From positions 558,001 to 622,000 of the forward strand of contig JBLHZY010000001.1 of the NCBI GenBank assembly GCA_047631555.1: a DNA stretch of 64,000 nucleotides. The letters run 5' to 3'. The position numbers and the translations under genes were made by a program. Numbering within the stretch: the stretch's first letter is position 1; each line of letters opens with the position of its first letter. Shown in pieces: positions 43,317 to 52,146 of this stretch. A model generated the notes under the pieces. The model saw only the letters and a program-made list of their open reading frames with translations. It was not told where the DNA came from and ran no database searches. This stretch comes from JBLHZY01 sp047631555 (GTDB taxonomy: Bacteria; Pseudomonadota; Alphaproteobacteria; Rhodobacterales; Rhodobacteraceae).

Positions 43317-45614
43317 GTGTCCGAAACGGCGCTCGCACCTGATACCATCACCCGCGCCGCGCGCAAATTGGCTCCCGGAAGCATCTATCTTGCTTCGCTC
43401 GGGGTTGTTGCCATTGGCGGCGCATTTGCTTCCCCCGATCCGCGCCTTGGCATTGGCTTTATGATCCTTGGGATAACGCTGCTTTGGATCGTGCTGATCG
43501 TGCGCGTCCTTGTGCAGCGCTATACGCGCTCGCGCAGCCGTGTGCATGAAACCATCGCAGGCTTTATCGCCTATGATGCAGCACCCGCCTTTACCACCAA
43601 TGGCGACGGGATGATTGGCTATCAAAATCAAGCGGCGACAGAGGAATTTGGCGGGGTTGGCGGGCGCTCGTTGCTGACGGCATTGGGCGAGGTCTTTGCC
43701 TCTCCCGGCGCCACGCTTCAGCGTCTTCAAACCCGCGCAAAAAGCCATGGAGCGGCGCGCGAAGATGCGGTGACCCGCAGCGGCCACGTGCGCCTAAGCG
43801 TGCATCAAATCGGTGATGATGGCTATCTTTGGCGGCTGGAAAGCCTAAGCGAACAAAACCTAGATCGCGGCGCGGATGCCATTGCCTTGCCGATGATGGC
43901 GGTCTCCAAATCCGGGACCGTGCTGCATATGAATGAAGCGCTGCGCACCCTGCTTGGCGGGCGTGAAGGCGCGCTTGATCGCATCGTGAATGATCTGCCG
44001 CTGCGCCCCGGCGATATTCATGAGATTTCCGCCAAAGACGGCAAAATGCGCTGCCAAATCACCGAAGTGATTAGTGCAGCCGGGCGGCGCGAACTCTATT
44101 TTATGCCGCAAAAATCCGCCCGTGCTGGCGATTGGGAACTGCTGGATGCGCTTCCCGTTCCGTTGCTGAAAATGGATGCCGCGGGCAATGTTCAGCTTGC
44201 CAACCGCCCGGCGCGCGATCTGCTTGCTACCCCCGAAGTTTCCGGCATCGAATTTGCCGATCTCGTCGAAGGATTGGGCCGCTCCGTTACCGATTGGCTG
44301 ATGGAGGCCGCAGAAGGGCGCACCGTTCTCAAACCAGAGATCGTGCGCGCGACCCGCCCCATGGGCGAAACCTTCCTGCAGATAACCCTGAACCGCGTCA
44401 TTGAAGGCGATGAAGTCGCGCTTATCGCGGTTCTGAACGATGCGACCGAGCTGAAAACCCTCGAAGCGCAGTTCGTCCAAAGCCAAAAAATGCAGGCCAT
44501 CGGCCAGCTTGCCGGCGGCGTCGCGCATGATTTCAACAATCTGCTCACGGCGATTTCGGGCCATTGCGACCTGCTCCTTCTGCGCCATGATAAAGGCGAC
44601 CCTGATTTTGGCGATCTGGTCCAAATTCACCAGAATGCCAATCGCGCCGCCTCACTTGTCGGGCAATTGCTCGCGTTTTCGCGCAAACAAACCCTCAAGC
44701 CAGAGGTCGTCGATCTTCGCGACGCGCTTTCTGATCTGACCCATCTGCTCAATCGATTGGTCGGGGAAAAAGTACGCCTTGCACTCGATCATGACCCGAG
44801 CCTGCACATGATCCGCGCCGATAAACGCCAGATCGAACAGGTCATCATGAACCTTGTGGTTAACGCGCGCGACGCTATGCCCGAGGGCGGCGAAATCTCG
44901 ATCGAGACCCGCAATGAGGATCTCACAAACCCCTATGAACGGGATCGTGTTGCTGTGCCGCCGGGAAAATACGTCGTTGTGAAAGTGACCGATAAGGGCT
45001 CGGGCATTCCGGCTGACAAGCTGCAAAAAGTATTTGAGCCCTTTTTTACCACCAAACGAACCGGCGAGGGCACGGGCCTTGGCCTCTCGACCGCCTACGG
45101 TATCGTCAAACAAACTGGCGGCTTCATTTTCGTCGATTCCATCGTCGGGCAGGGGACGTCGTTTACCCTATTTCTGCCCGCGCATGACAAGGTCATTAGC
45201 AAAGAGGCGCCAAAAGCCTTGCCCGCCGCGGCCAAACAACAAAGTCACGAAAGCGGCGTGATCCTTTTGGTCGAAGACGAAGCCCCCGTGCGCGCCTTTG
45301 CCTCGCGCGCCCTTAGAATGCGCGGCTATACGGTAATTGAGGCTGAAAACGCCGAAGAGGCGCTCAATACGCTTGAGGATGAGAGCCTGAAAGTCGATGT
45401 CTTTGTGACGGATGTGATCATGCCGGGTCTTGACGGGCCAAGCTGGGTTTCGCTTGCCTTGGAAAAACGCCCCGGTGTGAAAGTCGTGTTTGTCTCGGGT
45501 TACGCCGAAGAAAGCTTCGCAGAACAACAAGCGCGAATCCCCAATTCGGTTTTCTTACCCAAGCCATTCTCCTTGTCCGAGCTGACCGCAACCGTGCAGG
45601 AACAAATTCACTAA
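43317..45614 (+). CDS. cckA: Hybrid sensor histidine kinase CckA
   Basis: The 765-residue protein has two N-terminal transmembrane helices (LAPGSIYLASLGVVAIGGAF and the following hydrophobic stretch) and PAS-like domains. The kinase core has the H box VAHDFNNLLTAISGHCDLL, then MNLVVNARDAMPEGG and GTGLGLSTAYGIVKQTGG. A C-terminal receiver follows (LLVEDEAPVRAFA, TDVIMPGLDGPSW). This layout is that of CckA, which phosphorylates CtrA through ChpT; in Rhodobacterales this system governs motility, gene-transfer-agent and related functions. I use the GTG at 43317, which has GGGAGG upstream, instead of the longer frame from 43206. The partners ChpT and CtrA are outside the window. Confidence 0.9.
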   Translation: MSETALAPDTITRAARKLAPGSIYLASLGVVAIGGAFASPDPRLGIGFMILGITLLWIVLIVRVLVQRYTRSRSRVHETIAGFIAYDAAPAFTTNGDGMIGYQNQAATEEFGGVGGRSLLTALGEVFASPGATLQRLQTRAKSHGAAREDAVTRSGHVRLSVHQIGDDGYLWRLESLSEQNLDRGADAIALPMMAVSKSGTVLHMNEALRTLLGGREGALDRIVNDLPLRPGDIHEISAKDGKMRCQITEVISAAGRRELYFMPQKSARAGDWELLDALPVPLLKMDAAGNVQLANRPARDLLATPEVSGIEFADLVEGLGRSVTDWLMEAAEGRTVLKPEIVRATRPMGETFLQITLNRVIEGDEVALIAVLNDATELKTLEAQFVQSQKMQAIGQLAGGVAHDFNNLLTAISGHCDLLLLRHDKGDPDFGDLVQIHQNANRAASLVGQLLAFSRKQTLKPEVVDLRDALSDLTHLLNRLVGEKVRLALDHDPSLHMIRADKRQIEQVIMNLVVNARDAMPEGGEISIETRNEDLTNPYERDRVAVPPGKYVVVKVTDKGSGIPADKLQKVFEPFFTTKRTGEGTGLGLSTAYGIVKQTGGFIFVDSIVGQGTSFTLFLPAHDKVISKEAPKALPAAAKQQSHESGVILLVEDEAPVRAFASRALRMRGYTVIEAENAEEALNTLEDESLKVDVFVTDVIMPGLDGPSWVSLALEKRPGVKVVFVSGYAEESFAEQQARIPNSVFLPKPFSLSELTATVQEQIH

Positions 45615-45735
45615 CTTCCTTTAGTGCATTGTTTTTACGCCTATTTTGACGATCTCCATCGGCGTTTCACTTTTTCAAATCTTGGTAACCAGCTGTTAAC
45701 CAAGCCTGCGTCAAAATGAACAAACAAAATTTTAG

Positions 45736-45764
45736 TTGAAATGTTCTCTTTTTGATCTCATAAG
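45736..45764 (+). promoter_or_regulatory. Probable sigma-70 promoter of recA
   Basis: TTGAAA (45736-45741) and CATAAG (45759-45764) are spaced 17 bp. The SOS box begins 9 bases after the -10, around the expected transcription start, where LexA could block initiation. The -10 match is only moderate. Confidence 0.5.
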
Positions 45765-45772
45765 GGTTAACA

Positions 45773-45787
45773 GAACAAGAGGCGAAC
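45773..45787 (+). promoter_or_regulatory. Alphaproteobacterial SOS (LexA) box upstream of recA
   Basis: GAAC-N7-GAAC (45773-45776 and 45784-45787) is the direct repeat bound by LexA in Rhodobacter and other alphaproteobacteria. It lies 51 bases before the recA ATG and just past a plausible -10, so LexA binding would block transcription until DNA damage. Confidence 0.85.
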
Positions 45788-45837
45788 ATAAGCAGCATTG
45801 CCGCCCACCTGCGGGTATGGAATAAGGGATCAGTACA

Positions 45838-46923
45838 ATGGCCACAACAGCGTCGGTAGACATGAACAATAAGCGCGATAGCGAAAAACAAAAGGCGCTC
45901 GATTCAGCGCTGGCTCAGATCGAACGTCAGTTCGGCAAAGGGTCTATCATGAAACTCGGCGGCGACAATCCGATCGCCGAGATTGAATCTACCTCAACAG
46001 GTTCCCTTGGGCTTGATATTGCCCTTGGAATTGGCGGCATCCCAAAGGGCCGCGTTGTTGAAATTTATGGCCCCGAAAGTTCCGGTAAAACAACGCTGAC
46101 ATTGCATTGCATTGCCGAAGAGCAGAAAAAAGGCGGCGTTTGCGCCTTTGTCGATGCCGAGCACGCGCTTGATCCGATTTATGCCCGCAAACTTGGCGTT
46201 AACCTTGATGAGCTGCTGATCTCGCAGCCAGATACAGGCGAGCAGGCGCTCGAAATCGTTGATACATTGGTACGCTCCGGCGCGGTGAATATGGTTGTCG
46301 TTGATTCCGTGGCCGCCCTGACGCCCAAGTCAGAACTCGAAGGCGATATGGGCGACAGCTCGGTTGGGGTTCATGCCCGCTTGATGAGCCAAGCCATGCG
46401 CAAACTGACCGGCTCCATCAGCCGCACCAAATGCACTGTGATCTTCATCAACCAAATTCGGATGAAAATCGGCGTTATGTTCGGCTCGCCGGAAACAACG
46501 ACAGGCGGCAACGCGCTGAAATTCTACTCTTCCGTGCGCCTTGATATCCGCCGCATTGGCGCCATCAAAGATCGTGATGAAGTCGTCGGCAATCAGACGC
46601 GCGTTAAAGTCGTGAAAAACAAAGTTGCGCCGCCCTTCAAACAGGTCGAATTTGATATCATGTACGGCGAAGGCATCTCCAAAATGGGCGAATTGCTCGA
46701 TCTTGGGGTGAAGGCAGGCATCGTTGAAAAATCCGGAAGCTGGTTCAGCTACGGCGATGAACGGGTCGGGCAGGGGCGCGAAAACGCCAAAGAATTCCTG
46801 AAGGAAAACAAACATATTGCCCTTGAGATCGAAGATAAAATCCGCGCCTCACATGGGCTCGATTTTGATCTAGAAGCGCAATTGGCCCATGACGATGGCC
46901 CCGAGGACCTCGTAGAAGAGTAA
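45838..46923 (+). CDS. recA: Recombinase RecA
   Basis: The 361-residue protein has Walker A GPESSGKTT, the conserved core FINQIRMKIGVMFGSPETT and an acidic C-terminal tail (AHDDGPEDLVEE). It forms filaments on single-stranded DNA for recombination and stimulates LexA self-cleavage. Its promoter region carries an SOS box. It is followed by a strong terminator and stands as its own unit before alaS. Confidence 0.98.
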   Translation: MATTASVDMNNKRDSEKQKALDSALAQIERQFGKGSIMKLGGDNPIAEIESTSTGSLGLDIALGIGGIPKGRVVEIYGPESSGKTTLTLHCIAEEQKKGGVCAFVDAEHALDPIYARKLGVNLDELLISQPDTGEQALEIVDTLVRSGAVNMVVVDSVAALTPKSELEGDMGDSSVGVHARLMSQAMRKLTGSISRTKCTVIFINQIRMKIGVMFGSPETTTGGNALKFYSSVRLDIRRIGAIKDRDEVVGNQTRVKVVKNKVAPPFKQVEFDIMYGEGISKMGELLDLGVKAGIVEKSGSWFSYGDERVGQGRENAKEFLKENKHIALEIEDKIRASHGLDFDLEAQLAHDDGPEDLVEE

Positions 46924-46943
46924 TTCGCGCAATATTTGAGTTG

Positions 46944-46970
46944 AAAGGCCGGGCAAATGCTCGGCCTTTT
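46944..46970 (+). terminator. Rho-independent terminator of recA
   Basis: AAAGGCCGGGC (46944-46954) pairs with GCTCGGCCTTT (46959-46969), with one G-T wobble and a 4-base loop, ending in TTTT (46967-46970). It begins 21 bases past the recA stop. Confidence 0.9.
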
Positions 46971-47066
46971 CACTTTTCAGCCCTGAAAATCTCCGCCCTG
47001 TGGACAGGCCCGCCGCGCAAGCGTAAACGGGTTTGGAACAACATTTTTTGAGAGCTCCGCGCATCC

Positions 47067-49727
47067 ATGGCCAGCCTGAACGATATCCGCTCAACCTTCC
47101 TGAATTTCTTTGAAAGCCACGATCACCAGATCGTTGAAAGTTCGCCGCTTGTGCCGCGCAACGATCCAACTTTGATGTTTACCAATGCAGGTATGGTGCA
47201 GTTTAAGAATTGCTTCACAGGCGTTGAAAAACGCGATTATCAGCGCGCGACGACCTCGCAAAAATGCGTCCGCGCCGGCGGCAAACATAACGATCTGGAT
47301 AACGTCGGTTACACAGCGCGCCACCACACGTTTTTTGAGATGCTCGGCAACTTTTCTTTCGGGAACTATTTCAAAGAGGAAGCGATCCCCTTTGCTTGGG
47401 ATCTGCTGACCAAAGAGTTCGGCATTGATAAGGATAAGCTGCTCGTCACCGTCTATCACACCGACGATGAAGCCGCGAATATCTGGAAGAAATACGCAGG
47501 CCTGCCAGATGATCGCATCATTCGCATCGCCACGGATGATAACTTTTGGTCGATGGGGGCCACGGGGCCATGCGGGCCTTGTTCGGAAATTTTCTATGAT
47601 CACGGCGATCACATTTGGGGCGGCCCTCCCGGCAGTCCGGACGAAGACGGCGACCGGTTTATCGAGATTTGGAACATTGTTTTCATGCAAAACGAGAAGT
47701 TCGAAGACGGCTCTCTGCGTGATCTGCCCAACCAGTCCATCGATACCGGCATGGGGCTTGAACGCATCGGCGCGCTGCTTCAGGGCAAACACGATAACTA
47801 CGACACAGACGTGATGCGCACGCTGATTGAGGCCTCCGCCCATGCCACCAGCGCCGATCCCGATGGCCCCGGAAATGTCCATCACCGCGTCATCGCCGAT
47901 CACCTGCGCTCAACCTCATTCTTGATTGCTGATGGCGTTTTGCCCTCCAACGAGGGCCGTGGATATGTCCTGCGCCGGATCATGCGCCGCGCCATGCGTC
48001 ATGCGCATCTTTTGGGGGCGAAAGATCCGGTGATGCACCGTCTTGTCAGCGCACTTGTTGGTGAAATGGGCGGCCATTACAAAGAGTTACAGCGCGCCCA
48101 ATCCTTGATCGAAGAGACATTGCGCAATGAAGAAACGCGTTTTCGCGAGACCCTTGATCGCGGACTTCGCTTACTTGACGACGAGCTAAGCGGCCTGCCC
48201 GAAGGCGCGGCCCTTCCCGGTAAGGCCGCCTTTAAGCTCTATGATACTTTCGGCTTCCCGCTCGATCTGACCCAAGATGCCCTGCGCGAAAAGGGCCGTG
48301 AGGTTGAAACCGAAGGCTTTACAGCCGCAATGGAAGCGCAAAAAGCCAAAGCGCGCGCTGCATGGTCCGGCTCAGGCGATACGGCCGATGCCTCGATCTG
48401 GTTTGACATCGCCGAAGAACACGGCACCACTGAATTCCTCGGCTACGATACCGAAGAGGCCGAGGGCCAAGTGCTCGCCATCATCCGCGACGGCGCCCAT
48501 GAGCAACACGCCGATACAGGCGAAACCGTGCAAATCGTCGTCAACCAAACTCCGTTTTACGCCGAAAGCGGCGGCCAAATCGGCGATACAGGCGAGCTGA
48601 AAACCGACAGCGGCGCGGCCAAAATCACCGAGACGCGCAAAGTCGCCGGGGTGTTCATCCATTTTGCCGAAGTGACCAAGGGCCGGATCGCCGCCAAAGA
48701 AGGCGCGCAGCTCAAGGTCGATCATGACCGGCGAAGCGCCATTCGCGCCAGCCATTCCGCAACGCACCTTCTGCACGAAGCCCTGCGCGAGGCCCTTGGC
48801 GATCATGTCGCACAGCGCGGCTCGCTAAATGCCGCTGGCCGTTTGCGCTTTGATTTCAGCCATTCCAAAGCCCTCTCGCAGGACGAAATTGCCCGTGTTG
48901 AGGCCGATATCAACCATTTCATCCGCCAAAACACGCCCGTTGAGACCCGCATCATGACGCCTGACGATGCGCGCGCGCTTGGCGCCCAAGCTCTCTTTGG
49001 CGAGAAATACGGCGATGAGGTGCGCGTTGTCTCCATGGGGAAATCCCAAAGCGGCAAAGGGATCGACGGCCAGACCTATTCGATCGAGCTTTGCGGCGGG
49101 ACCCATGTGCGCCAAACCGGCGATATCGGCATCTGTGTGCTGCTCAGCGATAGCGCTTCCTCCTCTGGCGTGCGCCGCATCGAGGCGCTGACCGGCGAGG
49201 CCGCGCTTAACCATCTCGTGGAGGCGGCCAATCGGATGAACGCCGTCGCCGCCACTTTGAAAGCCCAACCAACCGAGGTCGAAGAGCGCTTGCGCAGCCT
49301 GATGGACGAACGCAAATCGCTGTCCAACGAGGTCGCACAATTGCGCAGAGAGCTCGCCATGAGCGGCGGCGCGGGCCAATCTGGCGCAGCCGAGCCCAAA
49401 GATATCAATGGCATTCCCTTCCTTGCGCAGGTTCTCTCTGGCGTTTCTGGCAAGGACCTTCCTGCGCTGATTGATGAGCATAAACAAAGGCTTGGAACGG
49501 GAGCTGTACTTCTTATTGCCGATAGCGATGGCAAAGCGGCCGTGGCTGCTGGCGTAACGGCCGATCTGACGGACAAAGTCTCCGCCGTTGAGCTGGTGCG
49601 CGCTGCAACGCCTGAATTGGGCGGCAAGGGCGGCGGTGGCCGCGCCGATATGGCCCAAGGCGGCGGACCAGATGCCAGCAAAGCCGAGGCCGCAATTGCC
49701 GCCGCAGAAAAACTGATAGGAGCCTGA
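47067..49727 (+). CDS. alaS: Alanine-tRNA ligase
   Basis: The 886-residue synthetase has the class II aminoacylation domain at the N-terminus (RSTFLNFFESHDH, PRNDPTLMFTNAGM), the editing domain with HxxxH (SHSATHLLHEAL) and CGGTH, and the C-terminal C-Ala domain (ATPELGGKGGGGRADMAQGG). It charges tRNA-Ala and clears mischarged products. Length and all domains are normal. A DUF1330 gene follows after a single base and is likely co-transcribed. Confidence 0.98.
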   Translation: MASLNDIRSTFLNFFESHDHQIVESSPLVPRNDPTLMFTNAGMVQFKNCFTGVEKRDYQRATTSQKCVRAGGKHNDLDNVGYTARHHTFFEMLGNFSFGNYFKEEAIPFAWDLLTKEFGIDKDKLLVTVYHTDDEAANIWKKYAGLPDDRIIRIATDDNFWSMGATGPCGPCSEIFYDHGDHIWGGPPGSPDEDGDRFIEIWNIVFMQNEKFEDGSLRDLPNQSIDTGMGLERIGALLQGKHDNYDTDVMRTLIEASAHATSADPDGPGNVHHRVIADHLRSTSFLIADGVLPSNEGRGYVLRRIMRRAMRHAHLLGAKDPVMHRLVSALVGEMGGHYKELQRAQSLIEETLRNEETRFRETLDRGLRLLDDELSGLPEGAALPGKAAFKLYDTFGFPLDLTQDALREKGREVETEGFTAAMEAQKAKARAAWSGSGDTADASIWFDIAEEHGTTEFLGYDTEEAEGQVLAIIRDGAHEQHADTGETVQIVVNQTPFYAESGGQIGDTGELKTDSGAAKITETRKVAGVFIHFAEVTKGRIAAKEGAQLKVDHDRRSAIRASHSATHLLHEALREALGDHVAQRGSLNAAGRLRFDFSHSKALSQDEIARVEADINHFIRQNTPVETRIMTPDDARALGAQALFGEKYGDEVRVVSMGKSQSGKGIDGQTYSIELCGGTHVRQTGDIGICVLLSDSASSSGVRRIEALTGEAALNHLVEAANRMNAVAATLKAQPTEVEERLRSLMDERKSLSNEVAQLRRELAMSGGAGQSGAAEPKDINGIPFLAQVLSGVSGKDLPALIDEHKQRLGTGAVLLIADSDGKAAVAAGVTADLTDKVSAVELVRAATPELGGKGGGGRADMAQGGGPDASKAEAAIAAAEKLIGA

Positions 49728-49728
49728 T

Positions 49729-50016
49729 ATGACCGCCCTTTGGATCGCCCATGTGCACGTCACCGATGAAGAAAGCTATGCAAAATATGCCGCCCTCGCA
49801 ACCGGCGTAATCGCCGAACACGGCGGAAATTTCCTGGTGCGCGGCGGCAAATACGAACAGTTCGAAGGCAAAGATCGCGCCCGTAATGTTGTCGCCCGCT
49901 TCCCAAGCCTACAGGCCGCGCATGATTGCTATCACTCCGATGCCTACCAACACGCGCTCAGCTTTGCGCGCCACGCCTCAGAGCGCGATCTTATGATCGT
50001 TGAAGAACTCGGATAA
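49729..50016 (+). CDS. DUF1330 family protein
   Basis: The 95-residue cytoplasmic protein matches the DUF1330 dimeric alpha/beta-barrel family, with AHVHVTDEESYAKYAALATGVI and the conserved FLVRGGKYEQFEG. Its biochemical role is unknown. It starts one base after alaS ends. Its stop codon lies within the first of two GGATAAATATCC near-palindromes. Confidence 0.88.
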   Translation: MTALWIAHVHVTDEESYAKYAALATGVIAEHGGNFLVRGGKYEQFEGKDRARNVVARFPSLQAAHDCYHSDAYQHALSFARHASERDLMIVEELG

Positions 50017-50056
50017 ATATCCGCGCCGCCCCTTTCACAGTTGGATAAATATCCAA
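50010..50056. repeat. Twin near-palindromes GGATAAATATCC
   Basis: The 12-nt sequence GGATAAATATCC occurs at 50011-50022 and 50043-50054, 32 bases apart. The first copy extends to a 14-nt inverted repeat (C...G) and the second to 16 nt (TT...AA). The first overlaps the stop codon of the DUF1330 gene. Purpose unknown. Confidence 0.8.
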
Positions 50057-50094
50057 ACTGGGCGCGCGCACTCAAACATCATACCCGCAAATGC

Positions 50095-50124
50095 AAAAGG
50101 GCCCGCCAACCGGCGAGCCCTTTT
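50095..50124. terminator. Bidirectional terminator between DUF1330 gene and typA
   Basis: AAAAGGGCCCGCC (50095-50107) pairs with GGCGAGCCCTTTT (50112-50124), with one mismatch and a 4-base loop. The A-run and T-run at its ends allow termination in both directions between these converging genes. Confidence 0.88.
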
Positions 50125-50143
50125 CTTTATCTATAACAATCGC

Positions 50144-51958
50144 TTAGGCAGAGCGCGATTGACGCTTGCGCTCGTTCGGATCCAAATAACGCTTGCGCAG
50201 ACGGATCGAATTTGGCGTCACTTCAACCAATTCATCATTGTCGATATAGGCAATCGCTTCTTCAAGCGACAAGGTGATTGGCGTCGTCAGACGCACCGCT
50301 TCATCCGTACCGGAAGCACGCACGTTAGAGAGCTTCTTGCCCTTCAGCGGGTTCACTTCGAGATCGTTTTCGCGGCTATGTTCGCCAATGATCATGCCCG
50401 TATAAACATCTTCCTGCGCGCCGATAAAGAAGCGGCCACGGTCCTCAAGGTTGAAGATCGCATAAGGCACAGAGACGCCATTTTCCATCGAGATCAAAAC
50501 GCCAGCACGACGGCCAGGGATCGCCCCTTTGTGCGGTGCCCAGTCGTGGAACACACGGTTCATAACACCAGTGCCGCGCGTATCCGTCAAAAACTCGCCG
50601 TGATAGCCGATCAACCCGCGTGCAGGCACAAGCGCGATAATGCGGGTTTTGCCGTTGGTCTGGCGCATCTCGGTCATCTCGCCTTTGCGAACGCCGGTGA
50701 GCTTTTCGATCACAACGCCGGAATATTCATCATCCACGTCGATGGTGACTTCTTCAATCGGCTCATTGCGCACGCCGTCGATGGTTTTGAACAGAACCTG
50801 CGGGCGCGAGATCGAAAGCTCAAAGCCTTCGCGGCGCATGTTTTCGATCAAAACACCCATCTGCAATTCGCCGCGTCCAGCAACTTCAAAAGCGTCGCCG
50901 CCCGGTGTGTCGGAGATTTTGATCGCAACGTTGCTTTCGGCTTCTTTCATCAGACGATCACGAATGATGCGCGACTGAACCTTTTTGCCATCGCGGCCAG
51001 CAAGCGGGCTGTCGTTGATGCCAAAGGTCACGGTGATTGTGGGCGGATCGATCGGCTGGGCCGGGATCGCTTCTGTGACAGAAGGATCGCAAAGCGTGTC
51101 GGCCACAGTCGCTTTGCTCATGCCCGCGATGGAGACGATATCGCCTGCAACCGCTTCATCAATTGGTGTTTTGCCAAGACCGCGGAAGGCGAGAATTTTG
51201 GTCGCGCGGAAGGATTCGATCTTTTTGCCATCCCGCGAAAGCGCGTGCAGCGCATCGCCAGATTTGAGCGTCCCGGTCTCAACACGGCCCGTGAGGATAC
51301 GGCCCAAGAAGGGATCCGCGCCCAACGTTGTTGCCAGCATTGAGAAGGGCTTATCAGCATTGGCTTGTTGGGCAGGGGCCTCAACATGGGAGACGATTTT
51401 ATCAAACAGCGCGCTCAAATCTTTGCGCGGGCCGTCCAATGTTTCGTCGCACCAGCCAGCTCGGCCAGAGGCATACATATGCGGGAAGTCGAGCTGTGCG
51501 TCGGATGCATCCAGTGAGGCAAACAGATCAAACACTTCGTCGAGCGCGCGATCAGGTTCGCCGTCAGGCTTATCAACTTTGTTCACCACAACAATCGGCT
51601 TGAGGCCCAAAGCAAGCGCCTTGGCGAGCACAAATTTCGTTTGTGGCATTGGGCCTTCGGCCGCATCCACAAGCAAAACAACGCCGTCAACCATCGACAG
51701 AATCCGCTCAACTTCGCCGCCGAAATCGGCGTGACCGGGGGTATCAACGATGTTGATCCGCGTGTCTTTCCACTCAACAGAGGTGGCTTTGGCCAGAATG
51801 GTGATCCCGCGCTCGCGCTCAAGATCGTTGCTGTCCATAGCGCGCTCAGTCGTCGCTTGGTTCTCGCGGTAGGTGCCCGATTGCTTCAGCAGCTCATCCA
51901 CAAGAGTGGTTTTGCCGTGGTCAACGTGGGCAATAATAGCAATGTTACGAAGTTCCAT
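50144..51958 (-). CDS. typA: Ribosome-associated GTPase TypA/BipA
   Basis: The 604-residue translational GTPase has G1 AHVDHGKTT, G3 DTPGHADFGGEV, G4 NKVD, and the EF-G-like domains with a TypA-specific C-terminal domain (GALIPG-like stretch replaced by HKGAIPGRRAGVLISMENG). It acts on 50S subunit assembly and stress or cold adaptation. Normal length. It appears to be its own unit, ending at a shared bidirectional terminator. Confidence 0.97.
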   Translation of the reverse strand: MELRNIAIIAHVDHGKTTLVDELLKQSGTYRENQATTERAMDSNDLERERGITILAKATSVEWKDTRINIVDTPGHADFGGEVERILSMVDGVVLLVDAAEGPMPQTKFVLAKALALGLKPIVVVNKVDKPDGEPDRALDEVFDLFASLDASDAQLDFPHMYASGRAGWCDETLDGPRKDLSALFDKIVSHVEAPAQQANADKPFSMLATTLGADPFLGRILTGRVETGTLKSGDALHALSRDGKKIESFRATKILAFRGLGKTPIDEAVAGDIVSIAGMSKATVADTLCDPSVTEAIPAQPIDPPTITVTFGINDSPLAGRDGKKVQSRIIRDRLMKEAESNVAIKISDTPGGDAFEVAGRGELQMGVLIENMRREGFELSISRPQVLFKTIDGVRNEPIEEVTIDVDDEYSGVVIEKLTGVRKGEMTEMRQTNGKTRIIALVPARGLIGYHGEFLTDTRGTGVMNRVFHDWAPHKGAIPGRRAGVLISMENGVSVPYAIFNLEDRGRFFIGAQEDVYTGMIIGEHSRENDLEVNPLKGKKLSNVRASGTDEAVRLTTPITLSLEEAIAYIDNDELVEVTPNSIRLRKRYLDPNERKRQSRSA

Positions 51959-52089
51959 GAAAGCCGTCCAATGATGCGTTTGGCCGCGGCCTATACTGCA
52001 TGTGCGAAAAAGGCCAGCGATAAAGCGTAGGCGAGGTAAATGCGCGCGATTTTGTGACGCAACGGATGCGAGGGCTGCAAAAATAAGAT

Positions 52090-52114
52090 GAGTATTTGGG
52101 CCAAGAAAAAGGGG
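52090..52114 (+). repeat. 25-nt Rhodobacterales-type intergenic motif, copy 1
   Basis: The motif GAGTATTTGGGCCAAGAAA (then AAGGGG) recurs at 55384-55408 with one base difference. Here it lies between icd and typA. On the minus strand its end supplies the T-run of the icd terminator. I recall similar sequences (GAGTATTT...GCCAAGAAGAAG) as abundant in Rhodobacteraceae intergenic DNA. Confidence 0.8.
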
Positions 52115-52133
52115 AGGCGTTTCGGCCCCCCCA
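52105..52133 (-). terminator. Rho-independent terminator of icd
   Basis: On the minus strand, GGGGGGGCCG (from 52132) pairs with CGCCTCCCC (to 52111) around a small AAA loop, with a bulge and a mismatch, followed by TTTTTCTT. It begins 14 bases past the icd stop. Its T-run is the complement of the 25-nt repeat motif. Confidence 0.75.
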
Positions 52134-52146
52134 ATTCTTGTGGTCT

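Noticed and set aside
50000..51343. Long open frame (447 codons) on the + strand opposite typA
   Set aside because: typA is a full-length conserved GTPase. The opposite frame runs across a terminator and has no recognisable protein.
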